Origin: Chelonoidis abingdonii
Lineage: Eukaryota; Chordata; Testudines; Testudinidae
Direction: 5' to 3'
NCBI RefSeq assembly: GCF_003597395.2
Contig: NC_133769.1
Location: forward strand, 45,488,283-45,552,282
Length of the DNA stretch: 64,000 nucleotides
Part shown: positions 46,094-57,175 of the stretch, in pieces
Position numbering within the stretch: the stretch's first letter is position 1
Layout: each line of letters starts with the position of its first letter
The notes under the pieces: model-generated
The model's database searches: none
What the model saw: only the letters and a program-made list of their open reading frames with translations
What the model was told of the DNA's origin: nothing
Translations under genes and position numbers: made by a program

Positions 46094-46560
46094 ATGCCCA
46101 TCCAGTTCCATGGTATTCTGGTAGCTGCATTCCAAGAGACGCTGAAGCAACAGAGTCCTTTCAATTCTATATCTAGGGAGAGAAACCCAAAGAAACTGGA
46201 CCTGTTTGGATGCAAAGTCTATTCATTTGCCAGTCTCCAGATGCACGTGGCTAATTTCCAAGTTCTTCTGACAAATGAAATTATATGAATTGGTACAACC
46301 TGTCTTATTTAGTGGGCAAGCTATCTCAAGAGCATCAACTGGAGATAAACACAGTCATATCCAAGGGACAACTTATTGCCCACATGTCCTGAAAGGGCCA
46401 ACACAGTCTATGACTACATCAGTGACTGTGAGAAGATCTTTTTGGACCCAGTCTTCAGAGGTTCCTAGGTTAATCCAAACAACAACTGATGAATTGCCCT
46501 TTGAGAGCAACAAACTTTTTAATTCAAAGACAGATGAGGCCAGACATTCCTTAAATGGAT
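46094..46560 (+). pseudogene. DIRS copy 3 gag-like remnant
   Basis: The segment RNPKKLDLFGCKVYSFASLQ followed by MHVANFQVLLTNE (46170-46285) parallels the copy 1 segment at 3155-3250 (RRMDLLGHKVYLAG...VANQQALLS) position by position. A further piece, LPFESNKLFNSKTDEARHSL (near 46490-46555), parallels LPFDGKGLFSEKTDPRLQSL of copy 1. The frames are broken. It is the main evidence that this element is a DIRS relative independent of its ends. Confidence 0.7.
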
Positions 46561-47019
46561 GGCCTCTAGGGCAACTCTGTGTTCTCTGGGCCTCTGTGTT
46601 CCCACCCCAAGAAGGAAGCAAGCAAGACCACCGGCCTCTTTTGTACATAATTCTTCTGCTCAGTGTTATCACCAGCCCCAAACGATCTCAGAGTTGCCAA
46701 GAAGGAAGCAAAGGTTCCACTGATGATGAACCTCCACTTCTTCTTCCTCTGTCTCAGAATCTGGGTCTTACATCAAGCAGCTGCTATGATTCCAATGTCA
46801 AGATCCTGATAGCAATGCTCAAAAATACTCCTTTTTACCTCCCCTTGCCCTCCTTTGGCAGCTTCCTCTTTTAGTTTCATTAATTTTGGACTCAGAACTT
46901 CTTCGACCAGTAGGTCCTGGAAATTTGTAAACAAAGGGTACTTTATCTGATTCTTCTTACTCCTTACCCAATCCTTTTCAGGGACTTTTCTCACAACATA
47001 CTTCCTTGTACAATTTGAA

Positions 47020-47432
47020 GCAGTAGAGAAATTGCCCTTAGAGTTCAGAGACAGGGATATTTATTTTCATTACCTTTTCATCCGAAAGAAGAAAGGGGTT
47101 TGGCTTTCCATTCTTGCCCTTCAGCATTTCAATAAATTCATCTGCCATTTTAAATTTAGGATAGAGATGCTAGCCTCCATAATTCCCTTGTTAGAACCTG
47201 AAGATTGGGTTATAGCTCTTGACCTGCAAGATACCTATTTCCACATATCCATTCATCTAGCCCTGAGTAAATAGCTCAGATTCCTAGTAGGAACCAGTGC
47301 AAGGTCCTGCCCTTTAGGTCTTTCCACAGCACTGAGGTTATTCACCAAGTACTGGGCAGTCATTGCAGCTCATCTAAGCAGACAAGGAATCCAGGTTAAA
47401 CCAACCCTCAATAACTATCTGATCTGGAAGTT
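47020..47432 (+). pseudogene. DIRS copy 3 reverse transcriptase remnant
   Basis: The frame at 47032-47274 carries YFHYLFIRKKKGVWLSILAL, then ASIIPLLEPEDWVIALDLQD, then TYFHISIHLALSK, parallel to the first half of the RT in copy 1. In a shifted frame CPLGLSTALRLFTKYWAVIA follows (47305-47365), and then a damaged catalytic block reading LNNYLIWK in place of YLDDWLIK, so both catalytic Asp are lost. The RT is cut at 47433 by a Penelope-type fragment. Confidence 0.75.
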
Positions 47433-47572
47433 TCCACTACATGCATCTGACGAAGTAGGTATTCACCCACGAAAGCTCATGCTCGAATACATCTGTTAGT
47501 CTATAGGGTGCCACAGGACCTTTTGCTGCTTTTACAGATCCAGACTAACATGGTTACCCCTCTGATATCTGA
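47433..47572 (+). mobile_element. Penelope-type terminal repeat fragment carrying a hammerhead-like motif
   Basis: After the hammerhead-like core at 47443-47482 comes ATCTGTTAGTCTATAGGG, then GCCACAGGACC and CAGATCCAGACTAACATGG, the same order as 21362-21450. Penelope-like elements are known to carry hammerhead ribozymes in their terminal repeats, which supports the family call. It has inserted in the RT remnant of DIRS copy 3. Confidence 0.55.
47443..47482 (+). ncRNA. Hammerhead-ribozyme-like core
   Basis: The strand reads GCAT, then CTGACGA (47447-47453), then a stem GTAGGT/ACCCAC with an ATTC loop (47455-47470), then GAAA (47471-47474), then GCTC and ATGC. CUGANGA and GAAA are the invariant hammerhead core. 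GCAT/ATGC can form stem I, and the AGCT at 47474-47477 is self-complementary, as expected for the very short stem III of dimeric hammerheads. The predicted cut follows C47478. Stem II has one A-C mismatch. The parental family probably self-cleaved; activity of this copy is uncertain. Confidence 0.6.
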
Positions 47573-47689
47573 TCTGAGTAATCTTAAATTCTTAACATTG
47601 CTGAACACTAAAAATCATGATCATATTAAAGATAGTGTATTTATGACTTATTACAACAATCTGTAACCCTATGCCCTATGACTGCAGAA

Positions 47690-48115
47690 ATGTTAACAGG
47701 CCAGTTCACTTTGAATAGTCTCTTAGAATATGTGTTAACTACTTAGGCTAAACAATCTGTTCAACTTGGCATTTAGCTGTAACACTCTGGGCTTGTCTTC
47801 ACTGAAGGCTAAATCAGCACCACTGCGATTGATGCAGCAGAGTCGATTTAGCAGGTGTGGTGCAGACTCAATAAGGTGACGGGAGAGTACTCTGCCGTCG
47901 ACTTCAGTATTCCACCTCAACGAGAGGTGGAAGCTATTTCAATGGGACAGCGTCTTAACTAGCATAACTGAGATTGACTTACATCATTAATGTAGACAAG
48001 GTTTCTGACTACCTTTCCCAGACCTGAAGAACTCTGTAACTCGAAAGCTTCTCTCTCACCAGCAGAATTTGGTTCAATAAAAAATATTGCCTCACCCACC
48101 TTGTCTGATGTGAGT
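47690..48115 (+). repeat. Second Penelope-type terminal repeat, split by a MITE
   Basis: The halves 47690-47788 and 48004-48115 form one repeat (CTAAACAATCTGTTCAACTT ... CCCAGACCTGAAGA ... CACCCACCTTGTCTGA) that matches 26365-26510. CTGAAGA at 48024-48030 and GAAA at 48043-48046 are in hammerhead order, but stem II between them is shortened. An approximately 215-bp MITE at about 47789-48003 with ends GGGCTTGTCTTCACT and AATGTAGACAAGG has inserted in it. Confidence 0.5.
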
Positions 48116-48244
48116 AAGATTACCCGAGTGGGCAATCAATTTCTTTGAAATAACCTTAAAGCTCTTTGCCACTCTGGGCATCACACTTAACCTCAAAGGG
48201 CCCTGTCTTTTTACACTGACAGGACAAACTCATTCAGGAACACA

Positions 48245-48645
48245 CCAAGAGTATGTGTACACCAGAGACTTTACAGTGGCAGTGCTGTACAGATGCAGCT
48301 GCGCCGCTGTGAGATATCTCGTGTAGCCACTCTATGCCAATAGGAGCGAGCTCTCCCATTGATATAATTAAACGACCTCCAATGTGCGGCAGTAGCTATA
48401 TATAGCACTGTGCACACTACCACTTCTGCTGGTGAAACTTATGTTGCTCAGGGGTGTGTTTTCTCATGGCACAAGACTGTTTGTAGCATTTGTAGAGAGG
48501 TTTATAGGTCAGGAAAGGCCATGTCTACGCTAGCACTTGTCAGTAAAACTTCTGTTGCTCTCCCGTCGGCATAATGCGTTTACCCGAGCTGTACCGACAC
48601 AGCTGTGCTGCTTTTAGCTCATAAGCATAGACATAGCGTAAGAGA
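48245..48645. mobile_element. Two MITE halves with GTATGTGTACACC / GCCATGTCTACGCT ends
   Basis: 48245-48470 (TACAGATGCAGCTGCGCCGC, then GAGCTCTCCCATTGATATAA) and 48518-48645 (CCATGTCTACGCTAGCACTT, then GAGCTGTACCGACACAGCTG) belong to MITE families with TGTCTACRCT-type ends that are abundant in turtle DNA. The first contains GGTGAAACTTATGTTGCTCA and the second GTAAAACTTCTGTTGCTC. They may be one composite or two adjacent insertions. Confidence 0.5.
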
Positions 48646-48689
48646 TTATCTATGTAGGTCTTCAACTGTGTAAGCGCATGTTATGAGTT

Positions 48690-48900
48690 AGCCAGATTAG
48701 ATCCACCTAGCCACAATAGAGCTTGTTCCACTGCTGCCTATTTGACAAATATCCATGTTCCTGAAATCTACAGAGCAGCTACAAGGAACTTGTTCTGCAC
48801 ACTGACAAGACCCTATTCTTTGATAGGCTTTCAGACCAGATGCCTGCTTTGGAAGGGCTGTCCTGAAAGAAGTTTAAGTAGGATTCCCACTACTCATCCC
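48690..48900 (+). pseudogene. DIRS copy 3 tyrosine recombinase C-terminal remnant
   Basis: Translation near 48700-48870 gives HNRACSTAAYLTNIHVPEIY, then RAATRNLFCTLTRPYS, which parallels the STRAQ-A...VPI-DICRAATWSS...F..HY region at the end of DIRS recombinases. The last residues include the place of the catalytic Tyr. Only the end of the protein remains; the upstream part was replaced by the nested insertions. Confidence 0.6.
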
Positions 48901-48934
48901 CAAGTAAACAGACAGTTATTTATTAGTCACTAAA

Positions 48935-49035
48935 AGTGGAATCCAAGTGGGCAAGCACTCAAAGAAGAAAAAACAGTTACTTACCCTACAGTAACTTTGG
49001 TTCTTTGAGATATGTTGTCCGCATGGATTCCACAA
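48935..49035 (+). repeat. Internal complementary region of DIRS copy 3
   Basis: The first part (GTGGAATCCAAG to CACTCAAAGAAG, about 48938-48968) resembles the reverse complement of the left end near 43250-43280 plus 43499. The second part (about 48974-49035) matches the reverse complement of the right end at about 49245-49298, with TTCTTTGAGATATGTTGTCC mirrored as GGAGAACATACCTCAAAGAA. The order is the same as in copy 1. Confidence 0.75.
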
Positions 49036-49305
49036 CCCACCCTTGTTCCCCTCTACAATAGAGTTCTACTTCTCTGGGATTGGGGATTGGCAAAGGAAAT
49101 GAGGGACGGTTGGGCCTGCTCTGCCCTTTATGCCCGCAGGTGGAGAAGCAAGAGGACATCTAGGGCTCAAGTGCAGCCCCAATGAACACTGTTGGCCAAA
49201 ATAATCCAATCTCATTCACATGGGGTGCATGCCTACCAAGAGTGGAATCCATGTGGAGAACATACCTCAAAGAACGACAGGTACTGTAAGTAACCATTCT
49301 TCTTT

Positions 49306-50918
49306 TTCCATTATCCCACAACTTAAAAATAGCTGAAATATATCTTTTCAAACTCTTCTAAAAAGTTCACCTTTTGGCAGAGACAAAGCATGGAAAAATG
49401 TAGCTGATTAAGTGAGTATTTTGGACAAGTATGACTGCATGAAAATAGGTGGTTGTAATGGAAACTGTTTTGTAGCCTTAATTCTAGTGGCAACTACAAT
49501 ACAGAACTGTAATTATTAATTATGGCCCTCTATACTTAGATTGTTTTCAGCATTGACTCGGAATTACATGCATTTTAGAAGTGTTACATTATTTACATGT
49601 AATATGAAGGAAGCATATGAACGTACCCAGAGGGATCTCTTGATTTGAAATGCTGAATGTAATCCAGGGATCAATAACATGTATTCATAAATGATGTCAC
49701 CTACAGGTGAACAGGACTAAACAATAGAAAAGACAATACATGGATTATGCAAATACTCTGAGCAGGTTTAAGAAGGAGGAGGCAAATACAACAGCCAAAT
49801 GTGTATTTTATTTAAAGATGGATTAAGGCTAAGGATTAAATCTGTTTTGCTAATTTGTTGTTATGCCCAAGGGTTGCTAGCACAACAATAAGAAACAAGC
49901 AGAAAGAAGGAGATAGTGTACTGGCACTATGTCTGCTGAAAAGATTTGTCTGACCTCATTTTCAGGGCTTTATTATAGATTGGCCAAAGTGATTACTAAA
50001 ATTCATTGCTCTGAATCCTTTTATTACTGGTAAAATGATGTTAGAAAATGAAGCAGCCATTCTCACTAAACAAAAATAATAATATTAAAAGAAATGTAGT
50101 TTCATGCAAATAATCTCAGCAAAGTAGAAAATCCCTTTTTTGATTGGGGATATCCCATCAAAATACAGGTTTCATAGATAGGACTAGGATAACGTATGAT
50201 GTTCTAAACTCTACAGACTTGAAGGAGTGGCAGGTGAGTTTTTTTGTTTGTTTGTTTCTGTAATCTGTTGAATTTATGGAATCTTTTCTTTTAATTAGTT
50301 AAGCACCAAAAGTGTGGTGGTGTTGTATGATTCATAAGAGGCTTGTGTCCTGGAAATCTTCCAATTAAAGCCAATATAAAATGCATTCATATGTAATGTA
50401 GTTATATAACAAAAGAGGAAATATTAGAGGAAATTTGCACCCATTGTAGTATTAATATTTTAAAAGTTTAGACAGAGATTTTCTTATGATTGTTAAACTA
50501 ATATTAAAGCAAGATAGAACAGGTAAAATGCTACTTTACAGTTTCTTACTGGGATGTCTGCTAAAGTCATAAATGAAATCCCTTCTCAACACCATGGACA
50601 CCTCTGACACCAAACTCGGAATATTTTTGTAAATACCATTCATAGTTTAATCACTGTGATGGGTGCTTTTTACCTTTTGGACTTTCAGAATCTTGGGGCT
50701 AAGCAAGAGGGATTCAGATTTCATTTAATGTTATCCTGTATATTGGATTAATGAAAAGATTTAAAGGTGTCTTCTGTCAATTTACAGTATACATGTACCT
50801 TGCATTAATGTAAATTAAGGGAATGATGTATGCACATTACATGTAAAATAAAATTCTTAATTTAGAAATTACACTCTTGATTAATGGGTCCTGTGTTTTG
50901 TTGTTGTTGTTTTTGAAG
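49306..50918 (+). other. CADPS2 intron end
   Basis: AT-rich intron, no gene seen. A (TTTG)n run is near 50238-50256. The acceptor TTTGTTGTTGTTGTTTTTGAAG precedes the next exon. Confidence 0.45.
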
Positions 50919-50982
50919 ATACTGTTTCCCTTTTGGACGTCCTGAAGGAGCTTTAAAAGCCACACTTTCATTACTTGAAAGG
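50919..50982 (+). CDS. CADPS2: CADPS2 exon (YCFPFGRPEGALKATLSLLER)
   Basis: This 64-nt exon enters in phase 2 and leaves in phase 0. After completing Arg it encodes YCFPFGRPEGALKATLSLLE and R, identical to the highly conserved CAPS segment as I remember it. It is nearly the same in CADPS and CADPS2, so it does not help choose the paralogue but does confirm the family. The donor is GTATGT. The GAAG acceptor with a TG-rich tract is slightly unusual. Confidence 0.95.
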
Positions 50983-53900
50983 GTATGTTTTTTTAATTTG
51001 TTTTAATCGTGCTGGAATACTTAATCTGTGTGTCCTATTATAATTGTGCCAGTGAGGACACCTGCACTTCTGTTTAGATACTGTTCTACTGGTTTCATTA
51101 ATGCACTGCAACATTTTTCAACCATGACAGATAGAAAATATTTACATAAACTACCCAGAAGTCATTGCAGTGATTTCCTATTTCTTTATAAATTGATGGT
51201 TATTGAGCACAACCTCTCAAATGAAGGTGGTTATGATGAATCCTGGTCATGTGCCACCTGAGGCACATTGCGCATATACTTAACTTAACTTAAAAAAAAC
51301 CTCCATAAAATTGAAATAAACTCCCAGTAAGGGCAAAAGTCAATTTAAGAAGAAAAGGCGAAGGGCTAAAGTCAGCCAAATTGGCCTGGAAAGCTGGAAA
51401 TAAACTCTGGTCCTACAAATCCCCTGCACTGGTTCATAGGAAGGACAAGCAGTGTTAACAGCATCTATCCTCCCTTGGGAAAGAGGAGCTTTACATTTTA
51501 GAAATGACTCCATAGGAGTGGGAGGCTGCTGAGGGAATGAGCTAAAAGAAAACATTGTGTGACCACCCAGGCAATACCCCAGGTTGTCTAATACTGCCCA
51601 GCATTTAGATGGCACCTGAACCTATAGCTTCACGGAAGTGGAAGTGGCAGCCATTTTGTGCCGCTGAAACATTCCCTTGGCAGATTTTCTGCCTTGGAAG
51701 CCCTCTGCCAGGATCTATACCCAGTGGTGAGTTTGATTCTATCTATCCATTTTGTTTTAAAACTAACTTCATGTACTATTTTACCATATGTTTATAAATC
51801 TGTTATGTGAAAACAGCATTAAAATTTGTGTGCTGCAGAATGTACATTTGCATGTGCAAGTGCCAGCTTTGCATGCATACCTGGGACCCCATTGTTTTTT
51901 TTATACTTACTTTTGAAAAATTTGGTTCATACTTTCTAGTGTAGATGCTTTGATTAAAGATCAAGTCTAGAATAAACATAATCATGTAAAATCAGAACTG
52001 AATTTTGGTCACAGCTAACTGTAGGCAGCAAAGTGCAAATAAGAAAATTTTAAATAGCAAAATTAAGAGATATAAGTGAAACATTAAAGCAATTTTTTAG
52101 CTTTGTTGGATTATTAAAAATAGTGTTGGAGGCTGGAGGATATCAGACTCCCTTAGTATTATCTTTAAGGGAGATATAAATATTTAGATTTACATATTAA
52201 ATTCTCCATGACCAATTCACCTCATTTATAACAGTCTTGATTTTTCAAATCTGTATTTAAATTTTAGTCAGTAATTAAGTGTGTATAAGAAAAATCTTTA
52301 ATTTGTTCAAATGCTTACATTTGTCCACACATTGAAAAATGTAAATAGTTCTTTTCTGTATTTTTGTACATACTTTATTTATATTTTAAGCTACTAAAAG
52401 CCAACATATATGTAAAGATTGAGTTACATTGAAGTCACTGGCAAAGCTTCCGTTGTCTGTTCACGCCAGAAGAGACATAATGCCGTGGATGTGGTTTAAC
52501 TAGGCCACAATTTTATTCACTTACAATATCTGGAAGTATGCAGCAATAAATTGTACAGTGCAGAGAGCAGACGTCAGCTCCCTGCTGATCTAAACATAGG
52601 AGATGCAATTCCCCTTCCTCTACTTCATTAAAGTGGGTCAAGAAAAGGAGGGGGGTCTCAGTGATGAGATGTAGGAGACCCAAACCTCCATTACTCAGCT
52701 CTCATAAGGGATTCTTTCCTGCAAATCTTTTTCCAGTGTATTTTATCCAATAACAGTATCCCATTTATACCAAGTACCTGCACTGGTCATCTGCCACAAG
52801 TTTTATGAATTAAGTTGCAATATTATAATGTAACCTCCTTACCCTACCCCACCTGGTCCCAGACCAGCAATGGGGAACGCAAAAAAACCCAAGCCACTCC
52901 AGCCACTTCGGCAGTGAGGGAAAAATTACTTCCCAACCTTCAAAGGAAAAGGGGCAACTACCACAGTACCCACAGCAGCTCAACACAGAACCTGGTCCTT
53001 TTGCCAGCTTCAAGAGAAGTGGGGAGAGGGAAGGGGCTTCCAGCCCAATCTGGGTAAAGAGGGTCTCTCCATGGCTACCTAGGCTATAAATACCCACACC
53101 ACTCTTCTGGTCAGCAGGAAGGGCAGTGCTGTGAGCTTGTCCTTACATGACCCCATTTGCTTCCTACCTTCCTGTCCATCCCTGTAAACTTCCCCCTTCT
53201 TCCCATCTGCTGTCAGAGATCCCTTAAAGGGACAATGCTCCTTTTCTTCCAGCTAGCCAGAAAAAGACCTACTCTCATAAAGGTTACAGTGGGTATGTTA
53301 ACTTCAAAAGGGATCAGGATTTCATCCACAGCCCATTTTATCTTGGTTACTAATTTTAAATGCTGGACGACTAGTCTCCTTTAATTTTTTTTAAAAGTGT
53401 CACAATTTTTTTGAAAGGCTGTTTATATTTACTAGCCTTCTACTGCTTCAAAAATTCAATGAAAGCCTGATACTTGTGCTGCCTAAAATAGTTAATCCTT
53501 TTTCATAAATGAGACCCGCTTAATTTTAATAGGCATACGCAGGAGGAAGAACAGTCAGTAATGGCAAGTCTTGATGCTGTGCTTTTCCAATATTTTTTTC
53601 ATCTGTCAATGAGTGTTATGCTCATGAAATTGTTGGATGGATTTCACTGGCAAAGGCTTAGCATAGCACAGATAAGTCCTCTGCAAATTTCGCTACTCAC
53701 GTCTCTAGCTGTGTGCCTTAATCTAACCTTCAACACTTCTGGTATTCCAGTCCTGGTTCTCGCTAGAACAGAAACTGACAATCATGCTGAATGGAGCTAC
53801 ACTGTAGGGGTGGTCTTTTAATGTGCATAAATGAGAACAAGAATGAAACCATCAAATTAATGCAACATAAATCAGGCTTTGAAGTCAAATCTTCAGAGCT

Positions 53901-54052
53901 AGTTTATTAACCAACTGTTATCTACTGAAATACCTCTTTGATTTCTGCATTTATTAGCAAATCTAAAATAGCCACTAGCGTACGTTCAGATTTTTCTCTT
54001 GGGCTTTAGCTAATGTGTGTAACCAATGTGTCTATGTTTGTCTCTGGGATAG
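50983..54052 (+). other. CADPS2 intron (3070 bp)
   Basis: A GC-richer block at about 52590-53230 looks like dispersed repeat (see segment 1 of the large intron). No gene is seen. The frames at 51028-51261 and 53157-53384 have no recognisable content. The intron ends in TTTGTCTCTGGGATAG. Confidence 0.4.
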
Positions 54053-54176
54053 GTTTTAATGAAAGATATTGCCACTCCCATACCAGCAGAAGAAGTGAAG
54101 AAAGTGGTTAGAAAATGTCTGGAGAAAGCTGCCTTGATCAATTACATGCGACTTACAGAGTATGCCAAAATAGAAG
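54053..54176 (+). CDS. CADPS2: CADPS2 exon ([17 protein letters not shown]...)
   Basis: This 124-nt exon enters in phase 0 and leaves in phase 1. It encodes [20 protein letters not shown], then [20 protein letters not shown] and E plus one base. [27 protein letters not shown] is the CADPS2 form as I recall it (CADPS has [27 protein letters not shown]). This leads into the MUN/MHD region, which binds syntaxin/SNAREs in the CAPS/Munc13 family. YMRL here has Met where I recall Thr. The donor GTTAGT is followed by an intron that may hold a 21-nt microexon. Confidence 0.95.
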
Positions 54177-57154
54177 GTTAGTACAGTGATCAACTGCCAA
54201 AGTGGCTGTAAAAGCCAGTAATGCCTATTAACTGAATATTCTGTGAGCAGCCTTTTTCCTTTCCTGAACAAACCTGTACCACAGCAAGGGGACATGTCTC
54301 ATTAAAATCTCAGCTGGTGAACTATAGAGCTTTTTCCTGTTCATTGCTTTAATATGCCTCCTGGGACCCTGCTTGAATGAAAGATCCAGACTTGATGTTT
54401 AAGTTATCCTTTGTTCTTATTTGATTTTTCTTTAAGCCTAAAAGTGTGTTCATGGCTTATTTTTAATTTCTCTAAGTATTCCTAATAATTAAATTATTGG
54501 CAGTACATTCTTGCCATATCAGCAATAACAGTGCCCTGAAACTTGGAAACCAAGGTGATAGAGACCTTAAGCAGCCAAATAGATAAGAGTAATTTTGTTT
54601 GTTGTTGTGATGTCTTGTCATTGTCCGTCAGAGATGGAAAACTTACTGGTGGTATATATAGTGAGATGTAACGGTAAACTGTTGAAATATCAAGTATCTT
54701 TAGATTATTTATAAATTCAGTAACAGAAATAAGCGTTATTTCTCATGATGATCTGTACTTTTTCTTTATTTACAATTCGTGTACATTTGGGATAATGAGA
54801 TTCATCAGAATTGGTGCTAGTCAAGGAGTAGTTTATGATGTGCAATGTTATTGTTCAACATAAAGCTTTTATTACAGTAAGTCATAACATTGGGAAAAGT
54901 TTATGAAGCCATAAATGCAATAAAATTATTTTCAGAACGCATAAGGTAGTGTACCAGTCATCCATTGTATACTGGTACAGAGTTAACTTTAGGATCAGGA
55001 AAAAGGCATGAATCTCATTTTAAAAAAACATAGACAGTAGATGAGTTAGTTCATCAGAAGAAAGACCATAACATATGCTTAAGAGTTGCATGTTATTACT
55101 AAACATTAAAATATTTTTAATATAATTTGTAATAACATGCTGGAATTAAATATAGTAATGATATCAAAACCCAATGAAATGAAAGGAGGCCAATGTTTGT
55201 AGAAGTATTATTATTATTTTTATTTATTTATTTTTTTAACTCCATCTGTGGTCAAACTCACTGACAAACATGAGTTAACCAATCTCATGAGTGATTAACC
55301 AAAAAAAGAAAAAAAAAAAGCTATTTCATCACTATAGCAACCAATATTATAAACAGCAGTAACAATGTGAAGCGACCTTAGTAACCAGTTTATCATAATT
55401 AATTATGATATCACATTGTGTTAAAGCAAGAAGGATGAATATTAGGGGCTTTTTTAAAATGAGAGAGCCAAGATACCTCTTCTTCCTTAGCTTTGATAGT
55501 ATGCATACTCATAATGGGGACTTCTGCTGTTCATTAATCTTGAGCTTTTAGCAGAACTGTTAGAATAATAAGTATAAAAATTTTAAAAATAAATTAGACA
55601 CCACCAAAGCCTGTAAAAGAAACTTACTAATTTTAAAGTTGGATGTAGAAACACTTTATTTGCAGTTAAAAAAAAATACAGCATTGCACAGAGATTCTGA
55701 ATTTTATTCTTGAAAAGTGTGGGAATGCAATTTTCCTATGGACTACATTCTGCACTTTAAACCACACATATAGTTCCCACTGAAATAAACAGGAGTTCCA
55801 TGTGAGCATCCAAAGCAGAAGTTTGGCCCACTATATATTTTGACTAAAGTGAATTTCTTTGGAGTTTACTAAGCCCCTGCCGTGTCTGATGCATAATTAG
55901 CTTGCTCTAAGTGCAAGGCACGTAATGGAAAGTCCCAGATACAAAAGTCCATCTTTTAAATTTTCTTTTATATATATGGAAATATATAACATCAAGAAGA
56001 CAATTTTTTTAAAGAACAAGAGAGCGTATACGTGTCTAAATCCCTATTGGCACCAAAACCTCATATGTCAAATACCTTATCCAATAGCTTACATTGTGTC
56101 TCTTTAGATTGATAGCAATCCTGGTCTGTCTTCATGTACTGAAATGGAGTTCTGGGTCCCCATAACAATAAGTATTACTTGCTTACTCCCTGCACTGGAC
56201 TTTGGGAAGCATCTTAGCATTATGTAACCTGCACAGCATTCATGAGTATTGGAACTGATGCCTAATCAATTAATATTTCCAGTCATCAAACCAGCTTCAG
56301 TTAGTCAAACATCAGCCTACTCCACGTGCTGTAGCAGTTATACTGGCTACATATAAATCAATAACAATGAAGTACAGAATAAAGCTACAAAGATGGTTAT
56401 CATAACAATAGTAACATACAGTGTTCTTATTCTGTGTTCTACTGCTTTTTCTCTCACCAATTTCCCAAGCACAATATGGGATGGATATGCAGGCTCAGTC
56501 ATTGGGCATAAACCAGAAAGAGAACTGTTCCTAAAATGTAGTCAGATGGGAGTAGCAAATCAACAAGGACCACATGGAAAAGCACATGCATTACATACTC
56601 AATGGGAAAAGTCAGGTGATCTGTGAAAACTCATACAGGACAATCAGGGATTAAGAAATATCCTGTATTATTTGAAATTAAAATGTACTATACATTTAAA
56701 TACATGATGAAAATAGAAAATACCATTATCAAAATTTCAACACGAGTTCAGCTTATTTTAATCCTCTTTCATTTCCCCATTTTTCTACCTCCTTTCCCCA
56801 CATATCTCTTCATTACCAAAGAAGAAGTCTGTTCAGAATATCATTGTTAAAATTATCTATTTTTGGATGAATAGCATATGATTAATTCATTTTTTGAATT
56901 GCTTAATGATATTGAATTTTAAAGTGAATTTTTCAGTGCGTGCTTTTTTTCTTTAACTGGTTTGTGGTTGTCAAGTTTTTATTTGAAGAGCAAGAAGTGT
57001 AGTTTTCTGGATGCATACAGAAAAGTCAGTCAAAATTTTTAAATAGACAAGCACTGAAATGCCTGATTTGATATTTGTTCTGCTTTAATAGGGTTAAATT
57101 AAGCACTATATTTTTCTCTGATGGTGTCTTCATTTCTTTTTTCTTGCACTTTAG
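54177..57154 (+). other. CADPS2 intron before the proposed 21-nt microexon
   Basis: AT-rich intron, no gene seen. A T/A-rich low-complexity tract lies at 55204-55236 and an A-rich run near 55300-55319. The last 40 bases form a strong pyrimidine tract. Confidence 0.45.
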
Positions 57155-57175
57155 CAACAACAGAGAAGGATCCAG
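57155..57175 (+). CDS. CADPS2: CADPS2 proposed 21-nt microexon
   Basis: The 21 bases follow a long pyrimidine tract and TTTAG and precede the donor GTGATT. Joined to the exon at 54053 in phase 1, they read Ala-Thr-Thr-Glu-Lys-Asp-Pro without a stop and leave in phase 1, so inclusion keeps the frame. Such short, polar, in-frame microexons are typical of neuronal alternative splicing and occur at this position of the CAPS family, where isoforms differ right after the KIE residues. I cannot recall this peptide with certainty, and the donor is not optimal, so it is a proposal. The next constitutive exon lies outside the window. Confidence 0.55.

Larger units (their letters stand above)
43250..49305 (+). 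mobile_element. DIRS-type retrotransposon, copy 3, different subfamily, multiply interrupted
   Basis: The inverted terminal repeats (43250-43690, split by a MITE, and about 49035-49305) match in reverse complement over CATGCACCCCATG, TTTTGGCCA, GAGCCCTAGATGTC and GGGCATAAAGGG blocks. Between them lie gag-like, RT and recombinase remnants in the same order as copies 1 and 2, and an internal complementary region at about 48935-49035. Its ends share the general CAAAGAA...GTAAGTAACC style with copy 1, but the body of the repeats is unrelated, so it is another subfamily. At least five later insertions lie inside it. Confidence 0.8.
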
